From: a virus
Length of the DNA: 46,247 nucleotides
Virus record (IMG/VR): IMGVR_UViG_3300025655_006938
Coordinates: 1 to 46,247 of that record
Direction: 5' to 3' (one strand)
Shown here: piece by piece, positions 30,482 to 39,649 of the stretch
How the letters are laid out: each line of letters opens with the position of its first letter
Position numbering within the stretch: the first letter of the stretch is position 1
Translations under genes and position numbers: made by a program
The notes under the pieces: model-generated
Database searches by the model: none
What the model saw: only the letters and a program-made list of their open reading frames with translations
Told to the model about the DNA's origin: nothing

Positions 30482-31423
30482 CCCCCTATCACATAAATTT
30501 TTATCTCCTTTAAATGGACAATATGTGCAATTCCATTTTGAGGGATTCTTTAACTGAGGACCAGTATTATAAGAACCATCTTTATTAAAAGCCATCTCAA
30601 TAAACTCATTAATCGCCTTAGTAGCTTTATTAAGTTTTATTTTTCCTGAAGATGGAACGTGGATTTGTACTCTAGGATCTGGGAAATCGGGATTACCATG
30701 TAGTTTTCTTTTAACAATGAAATATTCAATATCAATGTTATCTACTGGGAATCCAAATTGCTCAGCAAAGAATTTTTTATAAAGAATTAACTGCATGTTT
30801 TTTACTTCATCAGTTTTTTCTTTATCTTTCCAACCACGAGTTGAGGTTTTAATATCTATGATCTTGATTTTATTAGATGTTTCATCGTATAAAACAACAT
30901 CTAAAAATCCTTTATAGATAATATTTTTATATAAAGGGTTGGGGTTAAGTAGAATTGGAACTTCAATACCTACTAACCACCAACCTCGTTTACTAAAATA
31001 TTTACCTTTATTTTTTTTAAACCAAGATAAAATAGCAATTCCATCTTCAAAGAATTCACTTAACTCCTCTGAGGATGAAAAATGTTCTTTTTTATTACGT
31101 TCGTAATCTGCTCTGTATCCCTCTCTAAGTTTTTCCTCAAATTGGGTTTCTAAATTAATTTGGTCAGCGGCTGTTTTACTTACGTTATAAAACGCAGTTA
31201 AATAGTCTTGCATAACCGCGTGCATTGCCGTACCAAACGTCATATGAATCGATACTTCCGACGTATAATGCCCATCCCTGTACTGCAGCGCCCATTTGTG
31301 TGGGCACTGCTCGTACATGGAAAATTGACTAAACGAGATCTGTTTTTGAAATCGGTGGTCAACATCTGGGGGCGTGTGTTTTTGTACCTCTTTGATTATA
31401 GAGGGTATTTTCTTTTTAGCCAA
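30473..31423 (-). CDS. Cas4/AddB-like PD-(D/E)XK nuclease with four-Cys Fe-S site, 316 aa
   Basis: FGTAMHAVMQDYL (His68) and KGFLDVVLYDETS then KIKIIDIKTSTRGW give the GxxxH, Asp and D-x-K motifs of the RecB/Cas4 nuclease fold; QLILY is the following QxxxY-like motif. Cys40 and Cys299, Cys302, Cys311 match the split four-Cys 4Fe-4S site of Cas4 and AddB. The protein should be a DNA exonuclease. Its position after the replication genes suggests a recombination or end-processing role; no cas genes are nearby. Confidence 0.85.
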   Translation of the reverse strand: MAKKKIPSIIKEVQKHTPPDVDHRFQKQISFSQFSMYEQCPHKWALQYRDGHYTSEVSIHMTFGTAMHAVMQDYLTAFYNVSKTAADQINLETQFEEKLREGYRADYERNKKEHFSSSEELSEFFEDGIAILSWFKKNKGKYFSKRGWWLVGIEVPILLNPNPLYKNIIYKGFLDVVLYDETSNKIKIIDIKTSTRGWKDKEKTDEVKNMQLILYKKFFAEQFGFPVDNIDIEYFIVKRKLHGNPDFPDPRVQIHVPSSGKIKLNKATKAINEFIEMAFNKDGSYNTGPQLKNPSKWNCTYCPFKGDKNLCDRGLS

Positions 31424-31426
31424 AAC

Positions 31427-31807
31427 TTATTTCCATTTGCCTCTAATTACTAACATAGCAATAATTCCATAGTTAGCAATATCTACAAAACTATCAATCA
31501 TAGTTTCTCCTGCTACGTAATTTTGACCATTACGCTTTAGAAGATTTTTAAGGCGATTAATTTTATCATTACAACGAAGCCAAATACCTGTAATAGAAAG
31601 GTCTCGGTCTTCTTTAGTTGCTAGGTCTGAGCCTAAAGCAATATTTTGAAGTCCATAATCCATCATTTTACGAGAAAACAAAGCATATTGTTCAGCTTGA
31701 ACTGCTTTAAATTCTTCAGCTAATTCAGGGTATAGTCTTTCAAAATCCCTAATTGCTTTTTCTTCACCAGTATGTGAGTTGGGTTCATAACTAATTGGAT
31801 CTTCCAT
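31427..31807 (-). CDS. DUF1599/Nmad1-like protein, 126 aa
   Basis: LFSRKMMDYGLQNIA, GIWLRCNDKINRLKNLLKR and METM-like ETMIDSFVDIANYGIIAMLV follow DUF1599 (nucleotide modification associated domain 1): YGxxN, then R...DK..R...L, then E....D...D..NY. The family is proposed to act on modified nucleotides, related to MazG-type pyrophosphohydrolases. It fits the preQ0 genes at the right of this window. Lies 1 nt before the gp62-like gene's stop. Confidence 0.7.
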   Translation of the reverse strand: MEDPISYEPNSHTGEEKAIRDFERLYPELAEEFKAVQAEQYALFSRKMMDYGLQNIALGSDLATKEDRDLSITGIWLRCNDKINRLKNLLKRNGQNYVAGETMIDSFVDIANYGIIAMLVIRGKWK

Positions 31808-32224
31808 TTATAGAGTTTTTACTAATTTATCTTGTTCTTTTTGATCAATTCCCATCTGCCACAAAATACTTCGGACACCAGGTTCTCGAATTATATCAAT
31901 ATAATGATCAGCTTCACCTAAACTGCATTCATAATATTTCGCTACGTATTCTGCTACGCTTTGTGGTCTTTGCTTTTTACTCGGTTTAATATACTTTAAC
32001 CAAACCTTTTTCTTTGGGATCATTTCTCTGTAAATGGTATAGATTTGTTTTTTATTCTGTGGATTTATCTTTTGAACATAATTTACGAGTTCTATGTAAT
32101 CTATATTCATAGATAAATATCTATGTACCATGTAAGAATTGAATGAATCCCATGACTCTTCGCTGAAGTCTTCAGCTAAAGTCTTTTTGATTGTTATTTC
32201 ATTTAACCAATCAAATAGTGTCAT
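31808..32224 (-). CDS. Clamp-loader small subunit, T4 gp62-like, 138 aa
   Basis: LFDWLNEITIKKTLAEDF, FNSYMVHRYLSMNIDYIELV and then YTIYREMIPKKKVWLKYIK agree with the pattern of gp62-like subunits in marine T4-like phages (FxxYMxxRxLSM, YR..IPKK...KYIK). In T4, one gp62 plus four gp44 load the gp45 clamp. The gene lies close to the gp44-like ATPase gene, though with three small genes between. T4 gp62 itself is longer (187 aa), so the assignment relies on motif resemblance and context. Confidence 0.7.
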   Translation of the reverse strand: MTLFDWLNEITIKKTLAEDFSEESWDSFNSYMVHRYLSMNIDYIELVNYVQKINPQNKKQIYTIYREMIPKKKVWLKYIKPSKKQRPQSVAEYVAKYYECSLGEADHYIDIIREPGVRSILWQMGIDQKEQDKLVKTL

Positions 32225-32447
32225 ATTCGTCTTGAAGTTCCTGAGGAAGTGTTTCCTTCAAAATGGCACCTGTTCTAACATCATAAAAAATAGGAATAGG
32301 AATAAGTGCATCCTTAGCAGTACCTACAGCAAAGCGTGATGCTTTACGCAAAATAATACCTTCAGCAACTACGTAGTTTCCGTCTGGAGTTTCTACTTTC
32401 TCTGTGTTTTTGAGGTCGATATTTAATCGTGGTTGTTCTTGATTCAT
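32211..32447 (-). CDS. 78-aa hypothetical protein
   Basis: RLNIDLKNTEKVETPDGNYV, then AEGIILRKASRFAVGTAKDA and VRTGAILKETLPQELQDE; a small beta-rich protein with an acidic C-terminus. Overlaps the gp62-like gene by 14 nt. It could be a phage accessory replication protein by position only. No family. Confidence 0.6.
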   Translation of the reverse strand: MNQEQPRLNIDLKNTEKVETPDGNYVVAEGIILRKASRFAVGTAKDALIPIPIFYDVRTGAILKETLPQELQDEYDTI

Positions 32448-32647
32448 GATTTTTGTTGTTTATAATCTAAATAAAATCCTATTGCTACTATAATATTCAT
32501 ACCTAAAGACATAAGGATTTCATGTATGTCTTCATATATAGTTGTCATTAAATGAACGTGACCAACCATCCAGAAAGGTATGGAGAGGTTTTGACTAATC
32601 CAAATAATAGTAAATCTAAGAAAGTTCTTCATATTCAACATCTTCAA
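32444..32647 (-). CDS. Small membrane protein, 67 aa
   Basis: Two hydrophobic segments (about residues 10-32 and 44-60, SLGMNIIVAIGFYLDY). Its start overlaps the previous gene by 32 nt; MKNFLRF (32632) would reduce this to 17 nt. Its own stop overlaps the next start. The function is unknown and the exact start uncertain. Confidence 0.5.
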   Translation of the reverse strand: MKMLNMKNFLRFTIIWISQNLSIPFWMVGHVHLMTTIYEDIHEILMSLGMNIIVAIGFYLDYKQQKS

Positions 32648-32801
32648 TTTCTCTTACAAAATAAATCATACCTTCTTTTTTAAATGTGTTAGTACAATGC
32701 CATAGTTGTCTTAGTAAATCTAAATCCCATTTAGGTTCATCTCTGATGACTCTAATTATTTTGTATAATTTATTCCCAATGTTTATAATTTGGTAATTCA
32801 C
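32616..32801 (-). CDS. 61-aa hypothetical protein
   Basis: MNYQIINIGNKLYKIIRVIR, WDLDLLRQLWHCTNT, then VREIEDVEYEELS. Mixed alpha/beta with acidic tail. Overlaps the clamp-loader gene by 4 nt. No family is recognised. Confidence 0.55.
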   Translation of the reverse strand: MNYQIINIGNKLYKIIRVIRDEPKWDLDLLRQLWHCTNTFKKEGMIYFVREIEDVEYEELS

Positions 32802-33739
32802 AAATTAATTAATTTTGAAATAAGAGCCATTGCATTTATTTCTTTGTCAATACGGAAATTAGCTTGGTACGAATATTCGTTAACATGTATCGCCACCATT
32901 CCTTCGGACCCAGGAGCATAGACAGAAGCGTTATCATAAAGGTAACGATATAATTCTTCAAAGTCTTGAACATTTGCATCTGCAATAATTTGTCTAATAT
33001 TGTTAAAATTAGGTTTCTTTTGGGTAAGTTCTTTTAGAACTTGTGCCATGTAATTAGATGAAACTAATACTGACTTATCGATTTTAAGCCACTTATCGTC
33101 TTCACCTTTTACTTTATCATGGACAATTGATAATTGAATTGTGTTAAGACACTTACGTAAATCAGGGTAAAATTGATTTACAATTGTTTTAAGGTCATCA
33201 CGTTGAAATGAAACACCTTCTTGTTCCATAATACTAGCAATGTGTGCTGCTACTTCGGCTTTTGAAGGGGGTATAATCTTCAGGACTTGACATCTGGATT
33301 GAAGTGGGTCAATGATACGTTCCACATAGTTACAGGTCAAAATAAACCTAGTACTACGTGAGAACGTTTCAATGACGTTTCGAAGAGATGCCTGCGCCTG
33401 GATAGTGAGAAAATCGGCTTCGTCTAAGATTACTACTTTAATCGATTTAAAAGAAGCTGCTGAAGCAAATCCCGAAACCTTATCCCTAATCGTTTCAATT
33501 CCCCTTTCGTCTGAGGCATTGATGTAAAGATGGTCACAATCAAGGTTACGAACAATGAGCTTAGCAAGAGTAGTTTTGCCTGTACCAGCTGGTCCATAGA
33601 ATATTAGATTTTGAATATCATTTTGTTCTAAATATTGAGCTATAGTTCGCTTAATATTTTCATTACCTACATACTCATCTAATACTTGAGAACGATATTT
33701 TTCAACTAATAGAGTATGTTCTTTATTCGAAGTCACCAT
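32798..33739 (-). CDS. Clamp-loader AAA+ ATPase, T4 gp44/RFC small-subunit type, 313 aa
   Basis: GPAGTGKT (residues 49-56) is Walker A, VVILDEAD (103-109) Walker B, TCNYVER sensor 1, and SRC (148-150) the arginine-finger motif characteristic of RFC and gp44. LVEKYRSQVLDEYVGNENIK is the usual clamp-loader start. It should open and load the sliding clamp at 36801-37541 in an ATP-dependent way. Length matches T4 gp44 (319 aa). Confidence 0.9.
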   Translation of the reverse strand: MVTSNKEHTLLVEKYRSQVLDEYVGNENIKRTIAQYLEQNDIQNLIFYGPAGTGKTTLAKLIVRNLDCDHLYINASDERGIETIRDKVSGFASAASFKSIKVVILDEADFLTIQAQASLRNVIETFSRSTRFILTCNYVERIIDPLQSRCQVLKIIPPSKAEVAAHIASIMEQEGVSFQRDDLKTIVNQFYPDLRKCLNTIQLSIVHDKVKGEDDKWLKIDKSVLVSSNYMAQVLKELTQKKPNFNNIRQIIADANVQDFEELYRYLYDNASVYAPGSEGMVAIHVNEYSYQANFRIDKEINAMALISKLINL

Positions 33740-33982
33740 ATAGGTCGTATTTCTTAGGTTCCGCTTTTGGTATTTCTATTTCTTCTGTTGTAATAACATA
33801 CAACTTACTTTTTAATGGCTCAAGTCTAAATGCTTGAGGTTTAATAGATGATGCTTGATAATAAGCATTTAGAACCTCAGTAATGGATTCATAAACTTTC
33901 TCACCACCGAGGAGTTTCCACCTGTCACCAGGTGGAACTCTCTCAGCGATTTGAATGTTTTTTTCTACTTGTTGGGTATTCA

Positions 33983-33983
<1 letters not shown>
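33723..33983 (-). CDS. 86-aa hypothetical protein
   Basis: MNTQQVEKNIQIAERVPPGD, KVYESITEVLNAYYQ, then strands (KSKLYVITTEEIEIPK) and YDLYGDFE. The start shares a base with the GroEL stop (TAATG) and its end overlaps the clamp-loader gene by 17 nt. It may be a small partner of either. Not recognised. Confidence 0.6.
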
Positions 33984-35947
<1,964 letters not shown>

Positions 35948-35951
<4 letters not shown>

Positions 35952-36235
35952 ATTTTAATAACTTGAGTTAAACGTCCTACAATTTTGTTGTATTGATCAA
36001 TAAATTCTTGTATAGTGTCATAGCTAATACTCATAGCTTCATCTTTAGCCATTGCTTCAAGTGCTGCACCTAAGGTTTTATAGTAACCAAGAGTTTGTTG
36101 GTATTCTTTTCCACTTTCTTCTGCGGTAATACCTTTTTGAACAGCATAGCAATAGTCATCTAATTGAATATAGTATGGTTCAATTAGAGGATCCTTGATG
36201 TAGCGTGTGTATTGCTTTGATTCTTTCTTTTTCAT
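35948..36235 (-). CDS. 95-aa hypothetical protein, first gene of the GroES-GroEL unit
   Basis: YTRYIKDPLIEPYYIQLDDY, CYAVQKGITAEESGKEYQQT, then helical MAKDEAMSISYDTIQEFI. No motif. It is first after the promoter at 36269-36299 and overlaps groES by 4 nt, so it is co-expressed with the chaperonins. The function is unknown. Confidence 0.7.
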
Positions 36236-36259
36236 AATAACTAATTAATTATAACCTAA

Positions 36260-36270
36260 ACGGGCACCCC
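36260..36270. repeat. 11-bp inverted-repeat copy 1 at the groES-unit transcription start
   Basis: ACGGGCACCCC (plus strand). Its exact inverse complement, GGGGTGCCCGT, is at 36773-36783. This copy adjoins and slightly overlaps the -7 box and covers the expected start of the transcript running left to groES-groEL. GC-rich in an AT-rich sequence, it is unlikely to recur by chance. Confidence 0.55.
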
Positions 36271-36299
36271 AATATACGAAACGTTATTTAATCTTCAAA
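36269..36299 (-). promoter_or_regulatory. Candidate promoter of the groES-groEL unit
   Basis: Minus strand: TTTG (36296-36299, within the end of the Hsp20 gene), 19-nt spacer, CG, TATATTGG (36269-36276). The ATG of the first gene is 33 nt further. One half of the 11-bp inverted repeat follows at once. Confidence 0.5.
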
Positions 36300-36715
36300 G
36301 CTTTAGGCTTAGCTTCTTCAGCAAATGGTATATAGATTTTAAGTAATCCATTTTCCATTTGTGCTTCAGCTTGAGAAAGACTAAATTTAGAAGCTACTTT
36401 ATAACCTAAATTAAAGGAACGCTTAGCAATTCCTTTGTGAAGATAAGTGCAATCATTTATATCGCAACATTTATCATCATCATTTTTATTATATGAAATA
36501 CGGAGAATATCTCCTTCGATATTTAATTCAACATCCGATTTTGAAAGACCAGTACAAGCCACTTCGAAGTGGAGTCCGTCTTTGTTTTCATAGATGTCTA
36601 CTGGGTGGGGGATTTTAGCCTCAATGGCTGGTTGGAAATTTAGTTCTGACCTAAAAAAATCTTTAAATAATAGGTCGAAGGGTGAGAGGTGTCTCTCTGA
36701 AATGAATGTAGTCAT
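36284..36715 (-). CDS. Hsp20 small heat-shock protein, 143 aa
   Basis: The alpha-crystallin domain runs from about residue 37 (PVDIYENKDGLHFEVACTGL) through VELNIEGDILRISYNK, KRSFNLGYKV and the final AQMENGLLKIYIPF. The N-terminal arm contains FDLLFKDFFRSE, as in bacterial Hsp20. Holdase for unfolding proteins; Hsp20 genes are known from marine T4-like phages, here joined by GroES-GroEL. It stands alone between two intergenic gaps of 48 and 85 nt. Confidence 0.9.
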   Translation of the reverse strand: MTTFISERHLSPFDLLFKDFFRSELNFQPAIEAKIPHPVDIYENKDGLHFEVACTGLSKSDVELNIEGDILRISYNKNDDDKCCDINDCTYLHKGIAKRSFNLGYKVASKFSLSQAEAQMENGLLKIYIPFAEEAKPKALKIK

Positions 36716-36772
36716 AATCCTTAGATTTATGGTTAAACAATAAAATTAATTTTGGTTTCCGAAGATAACCGA

Positions 36773-36783
36773 GGGGTGCCCGT
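36773..36783. repeat. 11-bp inverted-repeat copy 2 upstream of hsp20
   Basis: GGGGTGCCCGT, exact inverse complement of 36260-36270. It lies 57 nt upstream of the hsp20 ATG, in the 85-nt gap between hsp20 and the sliding-clamp gene. No good TTTG/TAnnTTTG pair was found for hsp20, so this may mark its control region. Confidence 0.5.
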
Positions 36784-36800
36784 AGGTCATGTTATACATA

Positions 36801-37541
36801 TTATTGATTTGCTTTTCTTACAATATGGTAAGTACTTTTCCAATTATCACCTTCAAATACAAGTTTAAGTAATCCTTGGATATTTAAACTCATATAGGCT
36901 TTATTTGCATCTTTATTATTTGCGAATATAACGCGTACCATTTCCGAGTTGAATGGGATATTGAAATTGTATTGTTCGCCCGTAATAACCGTGTTAGGCA
37001 CGATATACTCAATTTTATGTGAGTGGGATGCATTATCACCAAATACCATTGTTAGCACTTGTTCTCCATCGAAGTTTTTAGTGATAGTAAAACTTACATT
37101 ATCACTTTGCAATGCGTTTTTAGCTCTAATAATAGCAGAGATAGCATCTGATTCAAGAGTACTTTCAATGATATAATCGTTAGGGTCGTTTACTTTACCT
37201 GGTTCTTGGATAAGCAATAAGTTGGCTAATGAATAGTTAAGTTTATAACTAACGTCTTCAATTACTAATTTACCATATACCTTACCAATCGTTTCTAATT
37301 GAAGATTTAAATCACCTGAAGTAATAGATAGTAGTTTGTCTAATTGGGAAGTATTATAAATTGCGAATTCACTATCTTCTAAATCAAATTTAGTGTGAAT
37401 TATTTCCCCAATCATATCTTTAGTAGGGGAGTTAAATTTAATTTTAAGTTGTTTATCTTTAATAGTCCATTTGACGGAATCAATCATTCCACTCAAATTA
37501 TATTTTGAGATAACTGCTTGTAGTTCTGATTTACTTATCAT
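36801..37541 (-). CDS. DNA polymerase sliding clamp, T4 gp45-like, 246 aa
   Basis: IHTKFDLEDSEFAIYNTSQL then DKLLSITSGDLNLQLET agrees with the gp45 region FDVAIYDLNGFLGIL. The predicted fold is repeated beta-alpha-beta units throughout, and the length is near T4 gp45 (228 aa). It should form a trimeric ring tethering polymerase. It begins 1 nt after the stop of the polymerase C-part gene, whose last residues look like a clamp-binding tail. Confidence 0.85.
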   Translation of the reverse strand: MISKSELQAVISKYNLSGMIDSVKWTIKDKQLKIKFNSPTKDMIGEIIHTKFDLEDSEFAIYNTSQLDKLLSITSGDLNLQLETIGKVYGKLVIEDVSYKLNYSLANLLLIQEPGKVNDPNDYIIESTLESDAISAIIRAKNALQSDNVSFTITKNFDGEQVLTMVFGDNASHSHKIEYIVPNTVITGEQYNFNIPFNSEMVRVIFANNKDANKAYMSLNIQGLLKLVFEGDNWKSTYHIVRKANQ

Positions 37542-37542
37542 A

Positions 37543-38472
37543 TTAAAAACTAAAAAATAGATTTCGGTATGGGTTAAGGTTTAATTGCCATCCTAAATCG
37601 TGATAAAACCCTTCTAATTTGCTTTCTAAAATACTTTCAAATGATTTATGTTTGTCAGCATAATCGTCTAATAATATACGAATTTTCTCTGGCATATCAA
37701 AATCAAGGAATGCAAGTGCTTCAATTTTGTATGGATTGTCTTTTAGATAAATCCATTTAACTTTGTCACCTTGAACAATTCGAGAATGTTGTTTGTCTAA
37801 ACCCCAAAATGAAAGCAAATCATTGTACTTGATAGCTGCTTTTACTGGTGCAGGTGCTTTGGGTTTAATGATAGAGAACATTTCTCCAGCTTTAGGACCG
37901 CGCTCAACATAATCGTTTAATGTTTTTACTGAGGTAGGGTTACCTAAAATTTTAATGTCAAGATCTTTTGACATAATGTGCTCTCTAAATTCAAGGAGCA
38001 ACTTATCGATTTCAGATTGTTTAGTTCCTTTAAGAGCCATCTCTAAAATCTTGTTAAAGAACTTCCCAAAAATAGGAGGGAAATTAGCTTTCATAAACTC
38101 TAATCCCTTAATATCTAATTCATCTTTAGATACACCCTCTTTTTTAGTAATCCATTGTGCGTAACGGCGAGTTGCTCTAAAGTAAGCTGAGCGAATGATA
38201 CATTCGGTTTTCATCTCAAAGCGGTGAATAGGAACGTTAAATACGTTTGTAGACATCTCTGAATAGTAGTCTGTGATTAAGTCTTGGTATTTGAGGGCGA
38301 TTTCTTCGAGTTTATTGTCTCGCTCTTCTTCACCCATCTCATCAAAATTAGGGTAGAGATGCCTAAGCAGAGGTTCAGCATTATAATAGTTAGAGTCTGT
38401 ATCAACATAAGCACAATAGTTAGTATCGTCTTCGTTACAAATAAACCAAGGTGTAGTTTCTAAATTAATCAT
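37543..38472 (-). CDS. Family B DNA polymerase, C-terminal part (palm motif C and thumb), 309 aa
   Basis: AYVDTDSNYY carries motif C, with the catalytic Asp pair in DTDS (24-27). SAYFRATRRYAQWITKKEG is the KKRY-like thumb/palm segment and the protein ends NLFFSF, similar to the clamp-binding tail of T4 gp43 (SLDFLFG). It lacks exonuclease and motifs A and B, which are in the gene at 39649-41370. Together they give 882 residues, close to T4 gp43 (898). Both parts must associate to polymerise DNA. Confidence 0.9.
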   Translation of the reverse strand: MINLETTPWFICNEDDTNYCAYVDTDSNYYNAEPLLRHLYPNFDEMGEEERDNKLEEIALKYQDLITDYYSEMSTNVFNVPIHRFEMKTECIIRSAYFRATRRYAQWITKKEGVSKDELDIKGLEFMKANFPPIFGKFFNKILEMALKGTKQSEIDKLLLEFREHIMSKDLDIKILGNPTSVKTLNDYVERGPKAGEMFSIIKPKAPAPVKAAIKYNDLLSFWGLDKQHSRIVQGDKVKWIYLKDNPYKIEALAFLDFDMPEKIRILLDDYADKHKSFESILESKLEGFYHDLGWQLNLNPYRNLFFSF

Positions 38473-38840
38473 AACTTAATCCATTTTTGTTCGCTATTTA
38501 ACCTAAACGAACCAAGGCTTTCTTTACCCCATTCATTTGGGGCAATTAAAGATAAAAAAATATCTCCATTATTCCTAGGGTAAAGATGGTAAATTTGCCC
38601 TATTACAGGTTCAAAACTAAATTTAGCGTTGTATACTAAATCGTTCCATTTATATTCTTCAACTAGTTTTTGATATTCTTCTTTTAATTCTAAAAACTTA
38701 GTTTCAAGTTGTCTGTTTACTTTGTTAACCCCTCTTTGTTTCCATAAATCAATATTTTCAGTGTAAATAACAGGTGCTCCTACATTACTAGCGTAAGGTA
38801 AGAGTCCGGGGTTATCGGAAACATTGTCTGGTTTTTTCAT
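38469..38840 (-). CDS. DUF2452 protein, 123 aa
   Basis: The ATG at 38840 makes an ATGA overlap with the upstream stop; the upstream alternative would be a TTG. KPDNVSDNPGLLPYASNVGA and FSFEPVIGQIYHLY, then FLSLIAPNEWG and SFRLNSEQKWI, match DUF2452, a family I know chiefly from Bacteroidetes and other bacteria. The function is unknown. Together with three other genes it separates the two polymerase halves. Likely of host origin. Confidence 0.8.
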   Translation of the reverse strand: MKKPDNVSDNPGLLPYASNVGAPVIYTENIDLWKQRGVNKVNRQLETKFLELKEEYQKLVEEYKWNDLVYNAKFSFEPVIGQIYHLYPRNNGDIFLSLIAPNEWGKESLGSFRLNSEQKWIKL

Positions 38841-39184
38841 TTCCAAAAAACTTGTATTAGTAAAATTAAAGTAGCTAAAAATAAAATTATACCTGTCTTT
38901 AAAGTTATCCCTTCATTTAAATGATAATATGTTAAAAAACTAAAAGATAAAATCCCCATAGCAAATCCTAATAATCTAGCTGGCCATATTTGGTGATCAA
39001 ATGATAATGTAATATATTCTGTAGCTTTAATATAAAGTAAAGACACAGGGATTCCTAACAAGGATACAACTAGTGGGTTGGATTTAACCCAATTAGAAAT
39101 AAATTGTCCATTAGTTTGGTACCAAGCACCAATTTGTCCTAATAAGAACAATAACAATCCTAAAAATAATACTCTATAATTCAT
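38837..39184 (-). CDS. Multi-pass membrane protein, 115 aa
   Basis: Four hydrophobic segments: about residues 5-21 (VLFLGLLLFLLGQIGAW), 38-54 (VVSLLGIPVSLLYIKAT), 68-87 (ARLLGFAMGILSFSFLTYY) and 95-113 (LKTGIILFLATLILLIQVF). No charged catalytic cluster. Lies between Smr and DUF2452 genes, with 4-nt overlaps on both sides. Unknown function. Confidence 0.7.
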   Translation of the reverse strand: MNYRVLFLGLLLFLLGQIGAWYQTNGQFISNWVKSNPLVVSLLGIPVSLLYIKATEYITLSFDHQIWPARLLGFAMGILSFSFLTYYHLNEGITLKTGIILFLATLILLIQVFWK

Positions 39185-39405
39185 TCTACTACAACTATTT
39201 CTCCTAGATTGTGAGACGAAATATAATACTTAAAATCGTACTGGTCAAGGAAATTCATAACTAATTCTTGCATTTTTTGAGAGTTGCCTGTTATAATATG
39301 GGCCCCTTTATAATCAAAACCTTGCCAAAAGAAAAAATCAATTAGCTTATTTTCAACATCAGCGTGTTTAACTCCGTGTAGATCAATTGTTGTCTTCTTC
39401 TTCAT
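39181..39405 (-). CDS. Mini-Smr domain protein, 74 aa
   Basis: IDLHGVKHADVENKLIDFFF and GAHIITGNSQKMQELVMNFL, then NLGEIVVVE, follow the Smr domain of MutS2: DLHG, a central (I)ITGxS loop and a C-terminal G-E-I-V strand. At 74 residues it is a bare Smr domain. Such domains nick or bind branched DNA, or cleave RNA in some families. The DLHG motif is intact. It lies between the two polymerase parts. Confidence 0.7.
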   Translation of the reverse strand: MKKKTTIDLHGVKHADVENKLIDFFFWQGFDYKGAHIITGNSQKMQELVMNFLDQYDFKYYISSHNLGEIVVVE

Positions 39406-39649
39406 TGTGGATTACACCCTCAACTTCACCTTTGCTATTATAAATCTGATCAGGGACAGTAATATAGAATTTTTCTCCTTTAATGCTAAAGCGTCCTCCT
39501 TGTTTAAGCATTTTTCTAAAAAAGTTAATTTCTTTTTCAGTCCACTTTTCAGATTTACTGATAATAGTATCTTTGTCAAGTTTTTCACCTGCACTAAAAA
39601 TTGATACTCCTGTTCTAATTGATTGTTTTGTAAGTCTAATTTCTTCCAT
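39383..39649 (-). CDS. 88-aa hypothetical protein
   Basis: RLTKQSIRTGVSIFSAGEKL, then SEKWTEKEINFFRKMLKQGG and a strand-rich RFSIKGEKFYITVPDQIYNS with acidic end (VIHNEEEDNN). The start overlaps the stop of the polymerase N-part (TAATG). No homing endonuclease motif. It overlaps the Smr gene by 23 nt. Unknown. Confidence 0.6.
   Translation of the reverse strand: MEEIRLTKQSIRTGVSIFSAGEKLDKDTIISKSEKWTEKEINFFRKMLKQGGRFSIKGEKFYITVPDQIYNSKGEVEGVIHNEEEDNN

Noticed and set aside
37543-39649. Frameshift or intron as the cause of the broken polymerase
   Set aside because: Four complete, coupled genes fill the gap, each half has its own start and stop at coupled junctions, and I see no homing endonuclease in the gap. 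A genuine split is simpler.
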